Source of the DNA: Alkalibacterium sp. AK22
Lineage (GTDB): Bacteria > Bacillota > Bacilli > Lactobacillales > Carnobacteriaceae_A
Reading direction: 5' to 3'
Assembly (NCBI RefSeq): GCF_000585255.1
Contig: NZ_JANL01000006.1
Coordinates: forward strand, 62,001 to 126,000
Length of the DNA: 64,000 nucleotides
Shown here piece after piece: positions 36,209 through 44,494 of this stretch. The stretch's first letter is position 1. Each line of letters begins with the position of its first letter. The notes below the pieces were generated by a model. The model had not been told where the DNA came from. It did not search any database and worked only from the letters and a program-made list of their open reading frames with translations. The position numbers were made by a program, and so were the translations under genes.

Positions 36209-36363
36209 AAAGAGGCTGAGACAAAAGTAAAATTCAAATGAAATTTCAACTATTAGCTAGTAATATATTAAAATAACTTGAAGCGCGCTTCCCACTTTTA
36301 CAGGTTAATCACCTAAAAATTGGGAGCGTGCTTTTTACTAGAGACCTTTGTCCCTATCTCTTT
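36209..36363. repeat. MITE-like 155-bp palindromic element
   Basis: The imperfect terminal inverted repeat AAAGAGGCTGAGACAAAAGT (36209-36228) matches the complement of 36340-36363 (AAAGAGATAGGGACAAAGGT on the minus strand). Within it a branched hairpin at 36281-36335 has AAGCGCGCTTCCCA / TGGGAGCGTGCTT arms and an inner AGGTTAATCACCT. It is non-coding. 36007-36208 and 36364-36441 hold nothing recognisable. Confidence 0.65.
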
Positions 36364-36441
36364 GTGCTTTTTTAACTTCAACCTTGACATTTAAGTTTTG
36401 TATATTTGTAAAAGCATTAGTGCAAAAAGTAATCACAAAAA

Positions 36442-38136
36442 TTAATTAATTTTAAAGCAAATATTTAATAATTGTTCTATTTTCTCTTCTATAACTTCCG
36501 TTTCTGTATCATTCTCAGTAATTAATTGTTTAGCTAGACTAATAACTTCTTTTGCTTCTTCAGTTTCAATATCTGGAAGTAAATACTTATTTACATATTG
36601 AGTAATGTATCGCTTTCTACCAGAATACAAGACGTTTTGAAATTCTATACTATGGTACTTACTCATAATTCTTGAATTTGCAACTGCAGCTGCAAGATAC
36701 AAATAATCCTCACTATTGCCGTCTTTTAAAGTTAACCAATAGCAATTCCCATCAACCATTGAACCATCTTCATCTACCATAAATTTGGGGCTCTGGCTAA
36801 TATCCGGAAACACAACTTTCTTTCTTTTCATCGCTTCCGGATCCTGAGGAACCCATATCTCATACCATTTCCTATTCGCTTTAATAACATATTTTCTTGA
36901 AGAAAGTATTTCTTTATTCTCGTCAAGATATTTTTTTGCTCTTGGGTATTTTTCAAAGTCTATGACTTTTCTTTTACCTTCTACAACTTCATGAGTATAT
37001 AATATTTTTGAAGTGTAACCGTGATCTAAACTCCATTTTCCAATATTACGAGAAGAAATCAGGTTGTGAAGTACCTCTGGTTCCGGAGTAATATTTGATG
37101 GCAAATCACTCCAATTATTACGAATGAAAACTTTATCTGCAGTAGTTTTTATACCAACTCTCACTTTAAATATATCAGAGAATTTTTTATTAGAATTAGA
37201 TCTAAGGGTCTTCGCCCACTCTATGTTTTCTGGGGAAGCCATAATCCACAAATCACTAGGATCCTCTGGAATTTTTAAATAGCCCTTTAGTAATTCATAT
37301 TTTTTTGCTCCGACAAAGTATTTGCCACTTTCACTTTGAAGCAAGTTAAATATTGAAGCAGATTCTTTAATTTCATCGTGTTTATCGGTAGTCTCGTAGA
37401 TTTTAGTAAATGGTATTGCATTAATGTTCTTATTAGGCTGACTTTTTTTCTTACCAATAAATATTGCTGGGAGGACAGCGGCTTCAAAAAGTTTAGTGTC
37501 GCCTAAATCTAAGACTTCAAGAATTTCATAATTTTCACTTAGCATTTTACGTGTTGTTTTTCCTGATTCTGTAGTCAAGTAACGGTTAGATGTAATAACA
37601 CAAATGATACCGTTCTCCTTTAAATTATTAGTCATTGCAGCAATGAAAATTTGATATAAATCTACTTTTCCTTTTAAACCGTAATTTTTAACTAAGGTTT
37701 CTGAGGTGCTTTTATTAAGAAGTTGGGTTCTAACATAGGGAGGATTAGCAATTATCAAATCTACTTTATCAGGAATTACTTTATGATTATTTTCATAGCT
37801 ATTAAATAAATCAATTTCTTTCTCAGGTATCTGCTCAAGGTAGTCACACGTAGTAATCGTTGTATTTTCTTTATTCAAATTATTGCGGGCGACTTCAGCA
37901 GCTTCTTCGTTTATATCTACACCAATAAGTTTATGGGGTATTTCAGAAAATTCTTTTTCCACTGCTTTTAACAAATGTCCTTCTCCACATGAAGGATCTA
38001 ATAAATTTAACATATCACTGTTATTAGTATACGTATTGTCTTTTGTATAATGTTTTTTTAGCAGTTTAGCCATAAAAATTGACAATTCGTTTGAAGTATA
38101 ATGTGAACCTGTTTGTTTAATGATATCTGTATTCAT
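36442..38136 (-). CDS. Type II adenine-specific DNA methyltransferase
   Basis: This 564-residue N6-adenine methyltransferase of the gamma class (Eco57I/TaqI-like) has motif I LLDPSCGEGHLLKAV at about residue 48 and the catalytic motif IV ANPPYVRTQ at about residue 130. The C-terminal half (about 280-560) resembles a TaqI-like target-recognition domain. No endonuclease motif is fused to it. It is divergent from the controller and endonuclease genes and protects host DNA. The recognition sequence cannot be read from the protein. Confidence 0.92.
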   Translation of the reverse strand: MNTDIIKQTGSHYTSNELSIFMAKLLKKHYTKDNTYTNNSDMLNLLDPSCGEGHLLKAVEKEFSEIPHKLIGVDINEEAAEVARNNLNKENTTITTCDYLEQIPEKEIDLFNSYENNHKVIPDKVDLIIANPPYVRTQLLNKSTSETLVKNYGLKGKVDLYQIFIAAMTNNLKENGIICVITSNRYLTTESGKTTRKMLSENYEILEVLDLGDTKLFEAAVLPAIFIGKKKSQPNKNINAIPFTKIYETTDKHDEIKESASIFNLLQSESGKYFVGAKKYELLKGYLKIPEDPSDLWIMASPENIEWAKTLRSNSNKKFSDIFKVRVGIKTTADKVFIRNNWSDLPSNITPEPEVLHNLISSRNIGKWSLDHGYTSKILYTHEVVEGKRKVIDFEKYPRAKKYLDENKEILSSRKYVIKANRKWYEIWVPQDPEAMKRKKVVFPDISQSPKFMVDEDGSMVDGNCYWLTLKDGNSEDYLYLAAAVANSRIMSKYHSIEFQNVLYSGRKRYITQYVNKYLLPDIETEEAKEVISLAKQLITENDTETEVIEEKIEQLLNICFKIN

Positions 38137-38160
38137 TTTAGCACCTCTTTAAAAGATTAA

Positions 38161-38202
38161 ATGTCACTTATAAACTATAAAATGTCACTTATAAACTATT
38201 TT
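38161..38202. promoter_or_regulatory. Tandem 21-bp repeats, candidate C-box operator
   Basis: ATGTCACTTATAAACTAT occurs at 38161 and again at 38182, in the space between the divergent methylase and controller genes. The cores CACTTATAAACT resemble the GACTTATAGTC-type boxes bound by R-M controller proteins. Confidence 0.65.
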
Positions 38203-38233
38203 TTAAAACTGTTATTTATATAATAATAAGATT

Positions 38234-38716
38234 ATGAATAATTTAACAAATAATATTAGCGTGGGTATAACAATCAAACGGCTCCGGAAACAGAAGGGGT
38301 GGACACAAAAAGAATTAGCAGAAAGAACCCAGCTTCAAAGGACATATATTAGTTCAATTGAAACTGGTGAAAAAAATATAACCATCAGTACTCTTGAAAA
38401 AATTCTCAAAGCATTTAATATATCTTTTCAATCTTATTTCTTGTTAGCAGATAAAGAAAAAAATAATTTTGAAGGAGAAAGTTATCTTTATCTGGAGCCT
38501 TTTAATTTAGACGATAGCACATATTGGCTAGGCAAAAAAATTAAATTTTATCGTTTAAATCTTAATATAAGTCAAGAAGAACTAGCCTACGAAGCGGGAA
38601 TAGCTACTTCATATGCTAGCAAAATAGAAAACGGATCTGCTAATCTTACGGTTAATTTACTATATAGTATTTCTTCTATACTAAATATTCATATTTCTAA
38701 ATTATTTAATCACTAA
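38234..38716 (+). CDS. R-M controller protein with two XRE HTH domains
   Basis: This 160-residue protein has two HTH_3 units. The first (residues 10-65) has TQKELAERTQLQRTYISSIETGEKN. The second (about 95-155) has SQEELAYEAGIATSYASKIENGSAN. Ordinary C proteins carry one HTH of about 80 residues and dimerise; this one looks like a fused dimer. It lies 16 bp before the endonuclease gene and probably delays endonuclease expression and limits methylase through the repeats just upstream. Confidence 0.88.
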   Translation: MNNLTNNISVGITIKRLRKQKGWTQKELAERTQLQRTYISSIETGEKNITISTLEKILKAFNISFQSYFLLADKEKNNFEGESYLYLEPFNLDDSTYWLGKKIKFYRLNLNISQEELAYEAGIATSYASKIENGSANLTVNLLYSISSILNIHISKLFNH

Positions 38717-38732
38717 TACGGAGGAGATCAAC

Positions 38733-39845
38733 TTGGATCAAATATTAACTGACGCCTTAATTATCAAGAATAACATATCTAATTCTGTACCTAGGTTATC
38801 TATCTATGATGAATTGACACCTATTGATTCAGATTACTGGATTAAAACAGAAGAGCTAGAAGCCCTTCTAAATTATTCTTTAAAAGGTAAGAGTTATGAA
38901 GGATTAGCAGCGAGAACTAGATCAAAAAGAATAAATGAGGATATTTGTTTATCAATGGGATATCCTGTGCCTAAATCGTTTAAAAAAGTGAAACCAAGAT
39001 TTCCAAGTCAAAACTTTGATAAATACGCTCAAAAAAGTAGAAATTTACAAATTTGGAACGATAAAATAACCCCAACCAGAAGATACGTAATACTTATTTT
39101 ATCTGAAGATTATACCGTAGTTCGAGTGAAAATTTTATCTGGAGATCAACTCCAAAAATTTGATACTACTGGTACTCTAACTTCAAAATATCAAGCAAGT
39201 TATAGACAAGTAGTTAAAAACGAGGCTGTTTTGCTTTCACCTACGGACAGTATCGGTTTGAATCCTTATACTAATGATATCATACCTTCACTATACGGTA
39301 TATCACCTGCTGCAAATCCTCTTGCAGATACCTTATTGAATATAGAAAAAGTATTCGAAAAATTATCAACTATTGTTAATAAGAGAATTCCTTTTGAAAC
39401 AGGTAATGAGCGAATTAATGGACAAGGATTGCATGAACTAGTCTGTAAAGCATTAGGGTATTCTGTTTTTGAAGAAGATGGCAGTTTGCCAGATATAAAA
39501 AATCAACTACTTGAAGTTAAACTTCAAACTTCACCAACTATTGATTTAGGTCTATTCTTGCCTAACCAAGATGATCTTCTAGAAATATTACCATTAAACT
39601 CAAGATACGCTCCTAAAATAAAAGACATTAGGTATGCTATTTTTTATGCTGAGCCAACCGCAGACGGAAAAGAAGCTATCATTAGAAGTCTCTTATTAGT
39701 CTCAGGAGAAGAGTTTTTCACTTATTTTAGACAATTTGAAGGTAAGGGAATTAACAAAAAATTACAACTTCCTATTTCAAAGGTGCTTTGGTCTAAAGAT
39801 GATGAAGAAGTTAAAGAATATTTCGTTGATAAATCTTCAATTTGA
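38733..39845 (+). CDS. Type II restriction endonuclease (PD-(D/E)xK)
   Basis: This 370-residue protein has no clear family name from reading alone. The segment around residues 245-270, LPDIKNQLLEVKLQTS, fits a PD...(E)xK nuclease core, preceded by NGQGLHELVCKALGYSVFEED as the first helix. An N-terminal domain has RSKRINEDICLSMGYPVPKS. Location after a controller gene and opposite a methylase makes the restriction role likely. GGAGG precedes the start (TTG). The target site is unknown. Confidence 0.82.
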   Translation: MDQILTDALIIKNNISNSVPRLSIYDELTPIDSDYWIKTEELEALLNYSLKGKSYEGLAARTRSKRINEDICLSMGYPVPKSFKKVKPRFPSQNFDKYAQKSRNLQIWNDKITPTRRYVILILSEDYTVVRVKILSGDQLQKFDTTGTLTSKYQASYRQVVKNEAVLLSPTDSIGLNPYTNDIIPSLYGISPAANPLADTLLNIEKVFEKLSTIVNKRIPFETGNERINGQGLHELVCKALGYSVFEEDGSLPDIKNQLLEVKLQTSPTIDLGLFLPNQDDLLEILPLNSRYAPKIKDIRYAIFYAEPTADGKEAIIRSLLLVSGEEFFTYFRQFEGKGINKKLQLPISKVLWSKDDEEVKEYFVDKSSI

Positions 39846-40123
39846 GTCTGATATAAATCATTCACCATCTTAATTATTTTAATTGATGCTTACATTAATT
39901 ACTACTGTATTTATCTTGAAGTTATAGTGGTCACTAAACTAATAGGCCTTTCGGGTTTTATAAAATAGACTAACGAGTCAAAGACCCGAATCTGCCCCCC
40001 CTTAACATAGAATCATGCTTGGAAGTCAAAGCTTTGCTGTCTTGCTATATCTCCTTTGAAAAATAAGCTTCTAACCTTTAGAGCTCATTTATTTGCCGTA
40101 TTTTTGCAAGATGGCCACTTGCC
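39846..40123. other. Non-coding gap between R-M genes and replication genes
   Basis: A hairpin TTCGGGT / ACCCGAA (39950-39990) lies about 105 bp after the endonuclease stop. It is followed by a CCCCCCC run. No frame was supported. Confidence 0.5.
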
Positions 40124-40255
40124 TCAAACTTCTTCAATTCTCAATTCTTCAAGTTTATTTTCTAGAGGGAAATCACCATCAAGTTTTATATCATTCTTTA
40201 AATCCACTAAAGTATTATGTCCATCTTGTTTACTTAACCAGTCGAGATATGTCAT
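40124..40255 (-). CDS. Small YozE/SAM-like protein (43 residues)
   Basis: This short frame starts MTYLDWLSKQDGHNTLVDLK and continues DIKLDGDFP, the pattern of YozE-type sterile-alpha-motif-like proteins, which are usually about 70 residues. It has AAAGGAGG at good spacing from ATG 40255. It is the last gene of the leftward satellite operon, beyond the iteron region. The shorter length may mean truncation or a minimal variant. Confidence 0.65.
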   Translation of the reverse strand: MTYLDWLSKQDGHNTLVDLKNDIKLDGDFPLENKLEELRIEEV

Positions 40256-40290
40256 TGCTTCCTCCTTTTAATAGGCCAATACAGTTAAAG

Positions 40291-40554
40291 ATAACTGCAT
40301 GGCTATAGATAACTACATAGCTAAACGTTGTCATATCAATCCTGAAGAAGCCAATACAGTTATGCAGTTAACTTTTGCCATATTTGTTTCAATATACATA
40401 ACACATATATAGTATTCTTTTTTTATTTTCTTTCTTTATTTTCTAAAAAGATAACTGTATAACTGCATAGGATATGAAGAATCGCTCTATAATAAGGCTA
40501 AACCTATGCAGTTATCTCATGCAGTTATGTTTTTAGTTAACTGTATAACTGCAT
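40291..40554. other. Probable satellite replication origin (iterons flanking AT-rich DNA)
   Basis: The motif AACTGCAT or its complement ATGCAGTT occurs at 40293-40300, 40362-40369, 40461-40468, 40506-40513, 40519-40526 and 40547-40554. Variants lie at 40311, 40453 and 40539. The two clusters flank a nearly pure A/T stretch (40378-40448). This resembles the SaPI/PICI origin next to rep, where the Rep helicase binds iterons on both sides of a melting region. The last repeats overlap the 3' end of the helicase gene. Confidence 0.75.
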
Positions 40555-42261
40555 GAAGTCATCTCTGTACTGCTTCATTTCTTTAAGCTTTTTGTTGTGA
40601 GAATCGAGATCCAACATCTTCATGTTTCCTCTTCCGTTCTCAATGGCCTCTGAATTTTCTTCCAACTTGTGTATCTCCATATCAATGGCCTTGAGTTCTA
40701 TCTCATGTTCTCGCTTCTTGTTCACATAGCATGATTTCCGTTTTCGTCTATAACTCTCTTGAATGTAGGTCAATTCATCAAGGAATGGCCTATCATCTAC
40801 AAGGTTATCTTCTTCAAGGAAGTAGTCCAGCACTTGTAATGCAGTCTGGCCTGTATGTTCCCACTCATCACTATCAGCAACGAATTCATTCAATCGTGAT
40901 ACAAACATTCGTTGAGATACCTTTGATGGCTTGCCTACAGTACCAGCCCACCTTACAAAGTAGTTGTAAACGAAATCCACTCTCAATCTCGCACTTTGGA
41001 ACTGTTTGAATACATTCTCATAGAAATTAGCAACTACATCATTTTCAAGTGTGAACTCATGGAGAATCTTCTTACTAATTTCAGGCTGGATGAACAAAGT
41101 GAAATCTTCCAACTGCAACGCCTCATATAAAATGTACTGAAGAATCTCCTCATCATGTGCATACTCATTTTTGATTTTCGGATTCCCTTTGCTTCCTTTA
41201 TAACTTCGGATGAATGGCACAATCAACATTCTTCTTTTAAAAGCGTTACTCATATCTGAAGTTTTTAAATGTCCATTGATGGATTGGATGATTAACGGTG
41301 TACCTTGAAAGGAATAGCGTTTCATCTTTTTAGGATTGATATTGATTGGATCACCAGTAGCAAGCGACTTAATCACACGTGGTTCATCTAAGAACGCTTT
41401 AGCATCATTATCATCTCCTATAATGACTTGTGCTTTTTCAATACCCTCTGTTTGATGGTCTTTCGTCAGTTCTTTCATTGTAAGAGGGAGTACGTTACTC
41501 TTTCCCACCAGTGACGATATAAACTCTTGAGCTGTTCCTTTTCCTGTTCGTCCTGTTCCACTATCTCGAAATAACACGAACTGTTCTCTGTTCTTCAATT
41601 GCACGCTGGCTCTAATAATCTGCCATAAGACTGTTTCAAGCTCTTTGTCACCATTCGCCCACTCTTTCAACATGGCACTGAATGTCCAGCCCTTTCTTGA
41701 TGGTTCAGTGTCGAATTCTCTATATTCCGTTGCTATCTTTGAAGTAAAGACAACATCTGGCCTATATGGTTCTAATGTCTTAGTGGTGAAGTTGAATAGG
41801 CCATTTCCCACACAAGCATATCCATCACCTGTATAGCGTTTCTTTATTGGAGCTTCATTCTTCAGATGGAAGATAACTGTTCTTGCTTGAGATTCGCTCA
41901 ATGTGTTCTCTACACAAGATATGAACTTGAAGAAGTACGCTTCTTCATCTGTATAGATTCCCTGATCTAAAAGGAATAGATTCACTGGATTGGCAATATC
42001 ATTTATAACCACAAATGATATATACTCTTTTAATATACTGGCAACTTCCAACGGTGTTAAACGTGGCTTTTTCACCTTGATATTATCGCCTTTGCCTGTA
42101 GTATATTCTTTCTTTTCACGCTCTTTAAAACCTCTATTGCGTAGTATGGATTCAAGTTCTTTCAGGTTCGTTGGTTCAGGCTCTTGACTGGCCTCTTCAA
42201 CAACGTGACTAAACTCTTCTATGTCTTTTGAAATATCATCTGGAATACTTTTTTTAGGCAA
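40537..42261 (-). CDS. D5/P4-type superfamily 3 replication helicase
   Basis: This 574-residue protein has an SF3 helicase core. Walker A lies in FRDSGTGRTGKGTAQEF (about residue 240), Walker B in VIIGDDND, and the C motif near TPLIIQSINGH. The N-terminal region (about 50-190) fits the D5_N domain. It ends with a coiled-coil tail of about 60 residues. It should unwind the island origin that overlaps its 3' end. It begins 4 bp after the primase gene, so the two are coupled. Confidence 0.88.
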   Translation of the reverse strand: MPKKSIPDDISKDIEEFSHVVEEASQEPEPTNLKELESILRNRGFKEREKKEYTTGKGDNIKVKKPRLTPLEVASILKEYISFVVINDIANPVNLFLLDQGIYTDEEAYFFKFISCVENTLSESQARTVIFHLKNEAPIKKRYTGDGYACVGNGLFNFTTKTLEPYRPDVVFTSKIATEYREFDTEPSRKGWTFSAMLKEWANGDKELETVLWQIIRASVQLKNREQFVLFRDSGTGRTGKGTAQEFISSLVGKSNVLPLTMKELTKDHQTEGIEKAQVIIGDDNDAKAFLDEPRVIKSLATGDPININPKKMKRYSFQGTPLIIQSINGHLKTSDMSNAFKRRMLIVPFIRSYKGSKGNPKIKNEYAHDEEILQYILYEALQLEDFTLFIQPEISKKILHEFTLENDVVANFYENVFKQFQSARLRVDFVYNYFVRWAGTVGKPSKVSQRMFVSRLNEFVADSDEWEHTGQTALQVLDYFLEEDNLVDDRPFLDELTYIQESYRRKRKSCYVNKKREHEIELKAIDMEIHKLEENSEAIENGRGNMKMLDLDSHNKKLKEMKQYRDDFMQLYS

Positions 42262-42265
42262 GTAA

Positions 42266-43168
42266 TCAACCTCCTTTCTCTAGTTTGTTTTGTTCAGCTT
42301 TTAGAATGCTACGAAATATTGTATTTACTTCATCTTCTCTTAGTGCTGGAGTGACAAAGTTATCATTGATAAGGTGAATCCACTCATACGTTGCTTCAGC
42401 ATTCATTCCCAGCGAAAACAACTTACCGACAAGAGAAGTCATTTTTACATTGCGTTCACCTGATTCAATCGGTTCAAGGAGCTGTTCCATCAAACTGGCG
42501 GTATAGGTTTTCTTCCTCGATACCTGAAATTGAAATGGTTTCTGTTTCCGTTTAACCGCTTGAGGGTTCTCTTTCTCATAGGCTTCTTGAAGTTGAATCG
42601 CTTCATCAATATCAAATGGCTCACCTTGATTGAAATAGCAATCTTCTTCATATGCTTCCTTAGTACCGAACGTGACTTTTAAACTTTGCAACTGGCTAAA
42701 GGTATCAGCTGATTCATCATAACCCTCAAGGCCGATTATACGGTTCACATAGGCCATAATAGTGCTGTTCTCCTTGATATTGAACGCTCTGGACGGTTCT
42801 ATTACTACTCTGTACCGTAAACCCTCTATACCGTTACGGATGGAGGGGAACGTATAGAATCGGCTTCCTCCAATGGTCTGTTGGAGGTGTTCAATGAAGC
42901 CATCACGTGAGATGTCCATATCATCAAAATCAAGCGTTATAAGCGTTTTATGCTTGAGGTTCATATTGTTCCGTACCAACTCTTTAAACTCACCAGCAAC
43001 GAAATAATGAACGGTGGTTCTCTTGTAATGATGGAGCTTCTCCACATCTGATAAAACTTGAATCTTTGATTGTCGGATAGCCTCAAAATCACTCAATTCA
43101 GTTGGAACGGCTTGAATCTTATTCCCTGTGTACCCTCTAGCAATGTAGATCAACGAATACTCCACCAC
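42266..43168 (-). CDS. Satellite primase with PriCT-like C-terminus
   Basis: This 300-residue protein has a central LITLDFDDMDISRDGF segment (about residues 90-110) that supplies the catalytic acidic residues of a primase/polymerase fold. The C-terminal helical region (about 230-295; GERNVKMTSLVGKLFSLGM) matches a PriCT-type domain. It starts with GTG close to AGGTGG. Together with the downstream helicase it forms the autonomous replication module of the island. Confidence 0.8.
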   Translation of the reverse strand: MVEYSLIYIARGYTGNKIQAVPTELSDFEAIRQSKIQVLSDVEKLHHYKRTTVHYFVAGEFKELVRNNMNLKHKTLITLDFDDMDISRDGFIEHLQQTIGGSRFYTFPSIRNGIEGLRYRVVIEPSRAFNIKENSTIMAYVNRIIGLEGYDESADTFSQLQSLKVTFGTKEAYEEDCYFNQGEPFDIDEAIQLQEAYEKENPQAVKRKQKPFQFQVSRKKTYTASLMEQLLEPIESGERNVKMTSLVGKLFSLGMNAEATYEWIHLINDNFVTPALREDEVNTIFRSILKAEQNKLEKGG

Positions 43169-43301
43169 CTAACATTATTCAACATAATAAAAAAACGCCC
43201 TTTCAGTGTGTAGTAAATCCACTAGTAAGGTACGCTTGAATATGGTAAAATAGTAGTGTCTAGGTACTATCTCACGTTTCAAACGTATTCCTTTTAGCTC
43301 T

Positions 43302-43433
43302 TCAGTTTCCGCTGGAGAGTCTTTTTTTTAGCTTCTTTTTTGTTTTCATCTCATGGCGAATAATTCTAAAATACTCACTGGCCATGATTCCGATAATGAA
43401 ATACATAACCGCTACTATCATCACTACATACAT
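43302..43433 (-). CDS. Small membrane protein overlapping its upstream neighbour
   Basis: The 43-residue frame starts MYVVMIVAVMYFIIGIMASE, one TM helix, then a strongly basic tail (KTKKKLKKRL). AAAGGAG precedes ATG 43433. It overlaps the last 59 bases of the hypothetical gene at 43375-43680 in a different frame, so the two would be translationally coupled. I do not recognise the family. Confidence 0.5.
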   Translation of the reverse strand: MYVVMIVAVMYFIIGIMASEYFRIIRHEMKTKKKLKKRLSSGN

Positions 43434-43680
43434 TCAATTCACTCCTTTCAATTTTCTGCTGAAGTTTCTGAATCTCGTTAATCAAGTTTCTGTACTGGTA
43501 TTCATATTCTTCCTTATCAAATACCATCCAATCATTTGTAAACTCTCGCTTAGTTGCTTCAAGATATGAGAGTGACACCAGCAGTGAAGATAATTCATGT
43601 TGGATCTCATTCTTTGCCATCTGGTTCTTTGCTTCATGGATTCGCTTCAATCCTATCAGCTGTTCTTTTATCAATTGCAT
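43375..43680 (-). CDS. Hypothetical coiled-coil island protein (101 residues)
   Basis: This protein is helical with heptad-like spacing (IHEAKNQMAKNEIQHELSS and LINEIQKLQQKIERSELN). GGAGG lies immediately before the ATG. No family was recognised. Its place between the Xis-like and primase genes is where satellites carry small regulators. Confidence 0.65.
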   Translation of the reverse strand: MQLIKEQLIGLKRIHEAKNQMAKNEIQHELSSLLVSLSYLEATKREFTNDWMVFDKEEYEYQYRNLINEIQKLQQKIERSELNVCSDDSSGYVFHYRNHGQ

Positions 43681-43843
43681 ACCTCCAGTTCCCCAAAAAT
43701 AGTCATATGTCTAACTTTACCTAGCACCACACATATGGTACAGAATCCCTTTAAATCAATACTTACTATTCTATTTCATTAAAAATTAGCAATTTTGTTG
43801 CAGTTATACCCTTAAAAACACGCTTTGCCCAGCGGTGTCTATT

Positions 43844-44122
43844 TTATTTTTCGTGGTCTTGCATGAATGTAATGAGTGATTCTTTTGAGATAAATTTCTT
43901 CCCAGCTATTCGCACAACTGGTAAATCATAATCTGAAATCCACATCCCCAACGTGTTATAACTGATTCCTAGCCATTGAGTGGCTTCAGTTAAGTTAAAG
44001 TATGATTTTGAGTTCAGTTCTTGCTTACTCATCTCATTAAAGACTTCACGTGCTGAACGCTTAAAGAGGATTTTTAATTCTTCCTCTAAATCGCTTGATA
44101 GATCTAAACTTAGTTTTGCCAT
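43844..44122 (-). CDS. Excisionase / AlpA-like HTH protein
   Basis: This 92-residue protein has a C-terminal MerR/HTH_17-like domain: YFNLTEATQWLGISYNTLGM (about residues 42-61), then ISDYDLPVVRIAGKKFISKESL. This is the layout of phage and satellite excisionases and of AlpA-like activators. Its start is directly adjacent to the stop of the upstream HTH gene. Role as directionality factor for the integrase is inferred. Confidence 0.75.
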   Translation of the reverse strand: MAKLSLDLSSDLEEELKILFKRSAREVFNEMSKQELNSKSYFNLTEATQWLGISYNTLGMWISDYDLPVVRIAGKKFISKESLITFMQDHEK

Positions 44123-44362
44123 CTATTTCACCTCCTTATTTTCAACTTTAGGCACTTTTTCATTAAAAAAAAGTTCTTCATATGTCACTTCAGGAAAATG
44201 AGGTAGCAACAGATTTTTAATCATTACTTTTTCTTTATCATTGAAAGCATTTACTCCTCTTTCTTTCCTAGAGTATGCCTGAAGTGATATACCAAACATA
44301 TTTGCCATATCTGTTTGAGTGTAGTTCAGAAACTTTCTATACTTTGATATGTTATTTTTCAT
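44123..44362 (-). CDS. Cro-like XRE regulator
   Basis: This 79-residue protein has an HTH at residues 8-40 (YTQTDMANMFGISLQAYSRKE). It is the first gene of the leftward satellite operon and is divergent from the larger repressor, the classic Cro/CI geometry. A 19-bp palindrome lies between its start and the repressor. Confidence 0.8.
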   Translation of the reverse strand: MKNNISKYRKFLNYTQTDMANMFGISLQAYSRKERGVNAFNDKEKVMIKNLLLPHFPEVTYEELFFNEKVPKVENKEVK

Positions 44363-44377
44363 GCTATCCCTCCTTTC

Positions 44378-44396
44378 TGCCGAACAACATTCGGCA
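44378..44396. promoter_or_regulatory. Palindromic operator in the Cro/CI intergenic region
   Basis: TGCCGAA-CAACA-TTCGGCA is a perfect 7-bp inverted repeat 15 bp upstream of the Cro-like gene. GGCACTT from its right edge recurs in the 19-bp repeat at 44445-44463 near the repressor promoter. Confidence 0.7.
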
Positions 44397-44494
44397 CTTC
44401 TTAATTTAATTATACATGATGATTAAAATATTGCAAGCTTTTTGTTCAACTTTAGGCACTTTTGTGATATAGTATATTCAAGGAGGTGTACTTA

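Noticed and set aside
43827-43838. GCCCAGCGGTGT, repeated at 45137-45148, considered as integrase arm sites
   Set aside because: Only two copies, both at gene ends in the same orientation and far from the attachment cores. Interesting, but too weak to annotate as arm sites.
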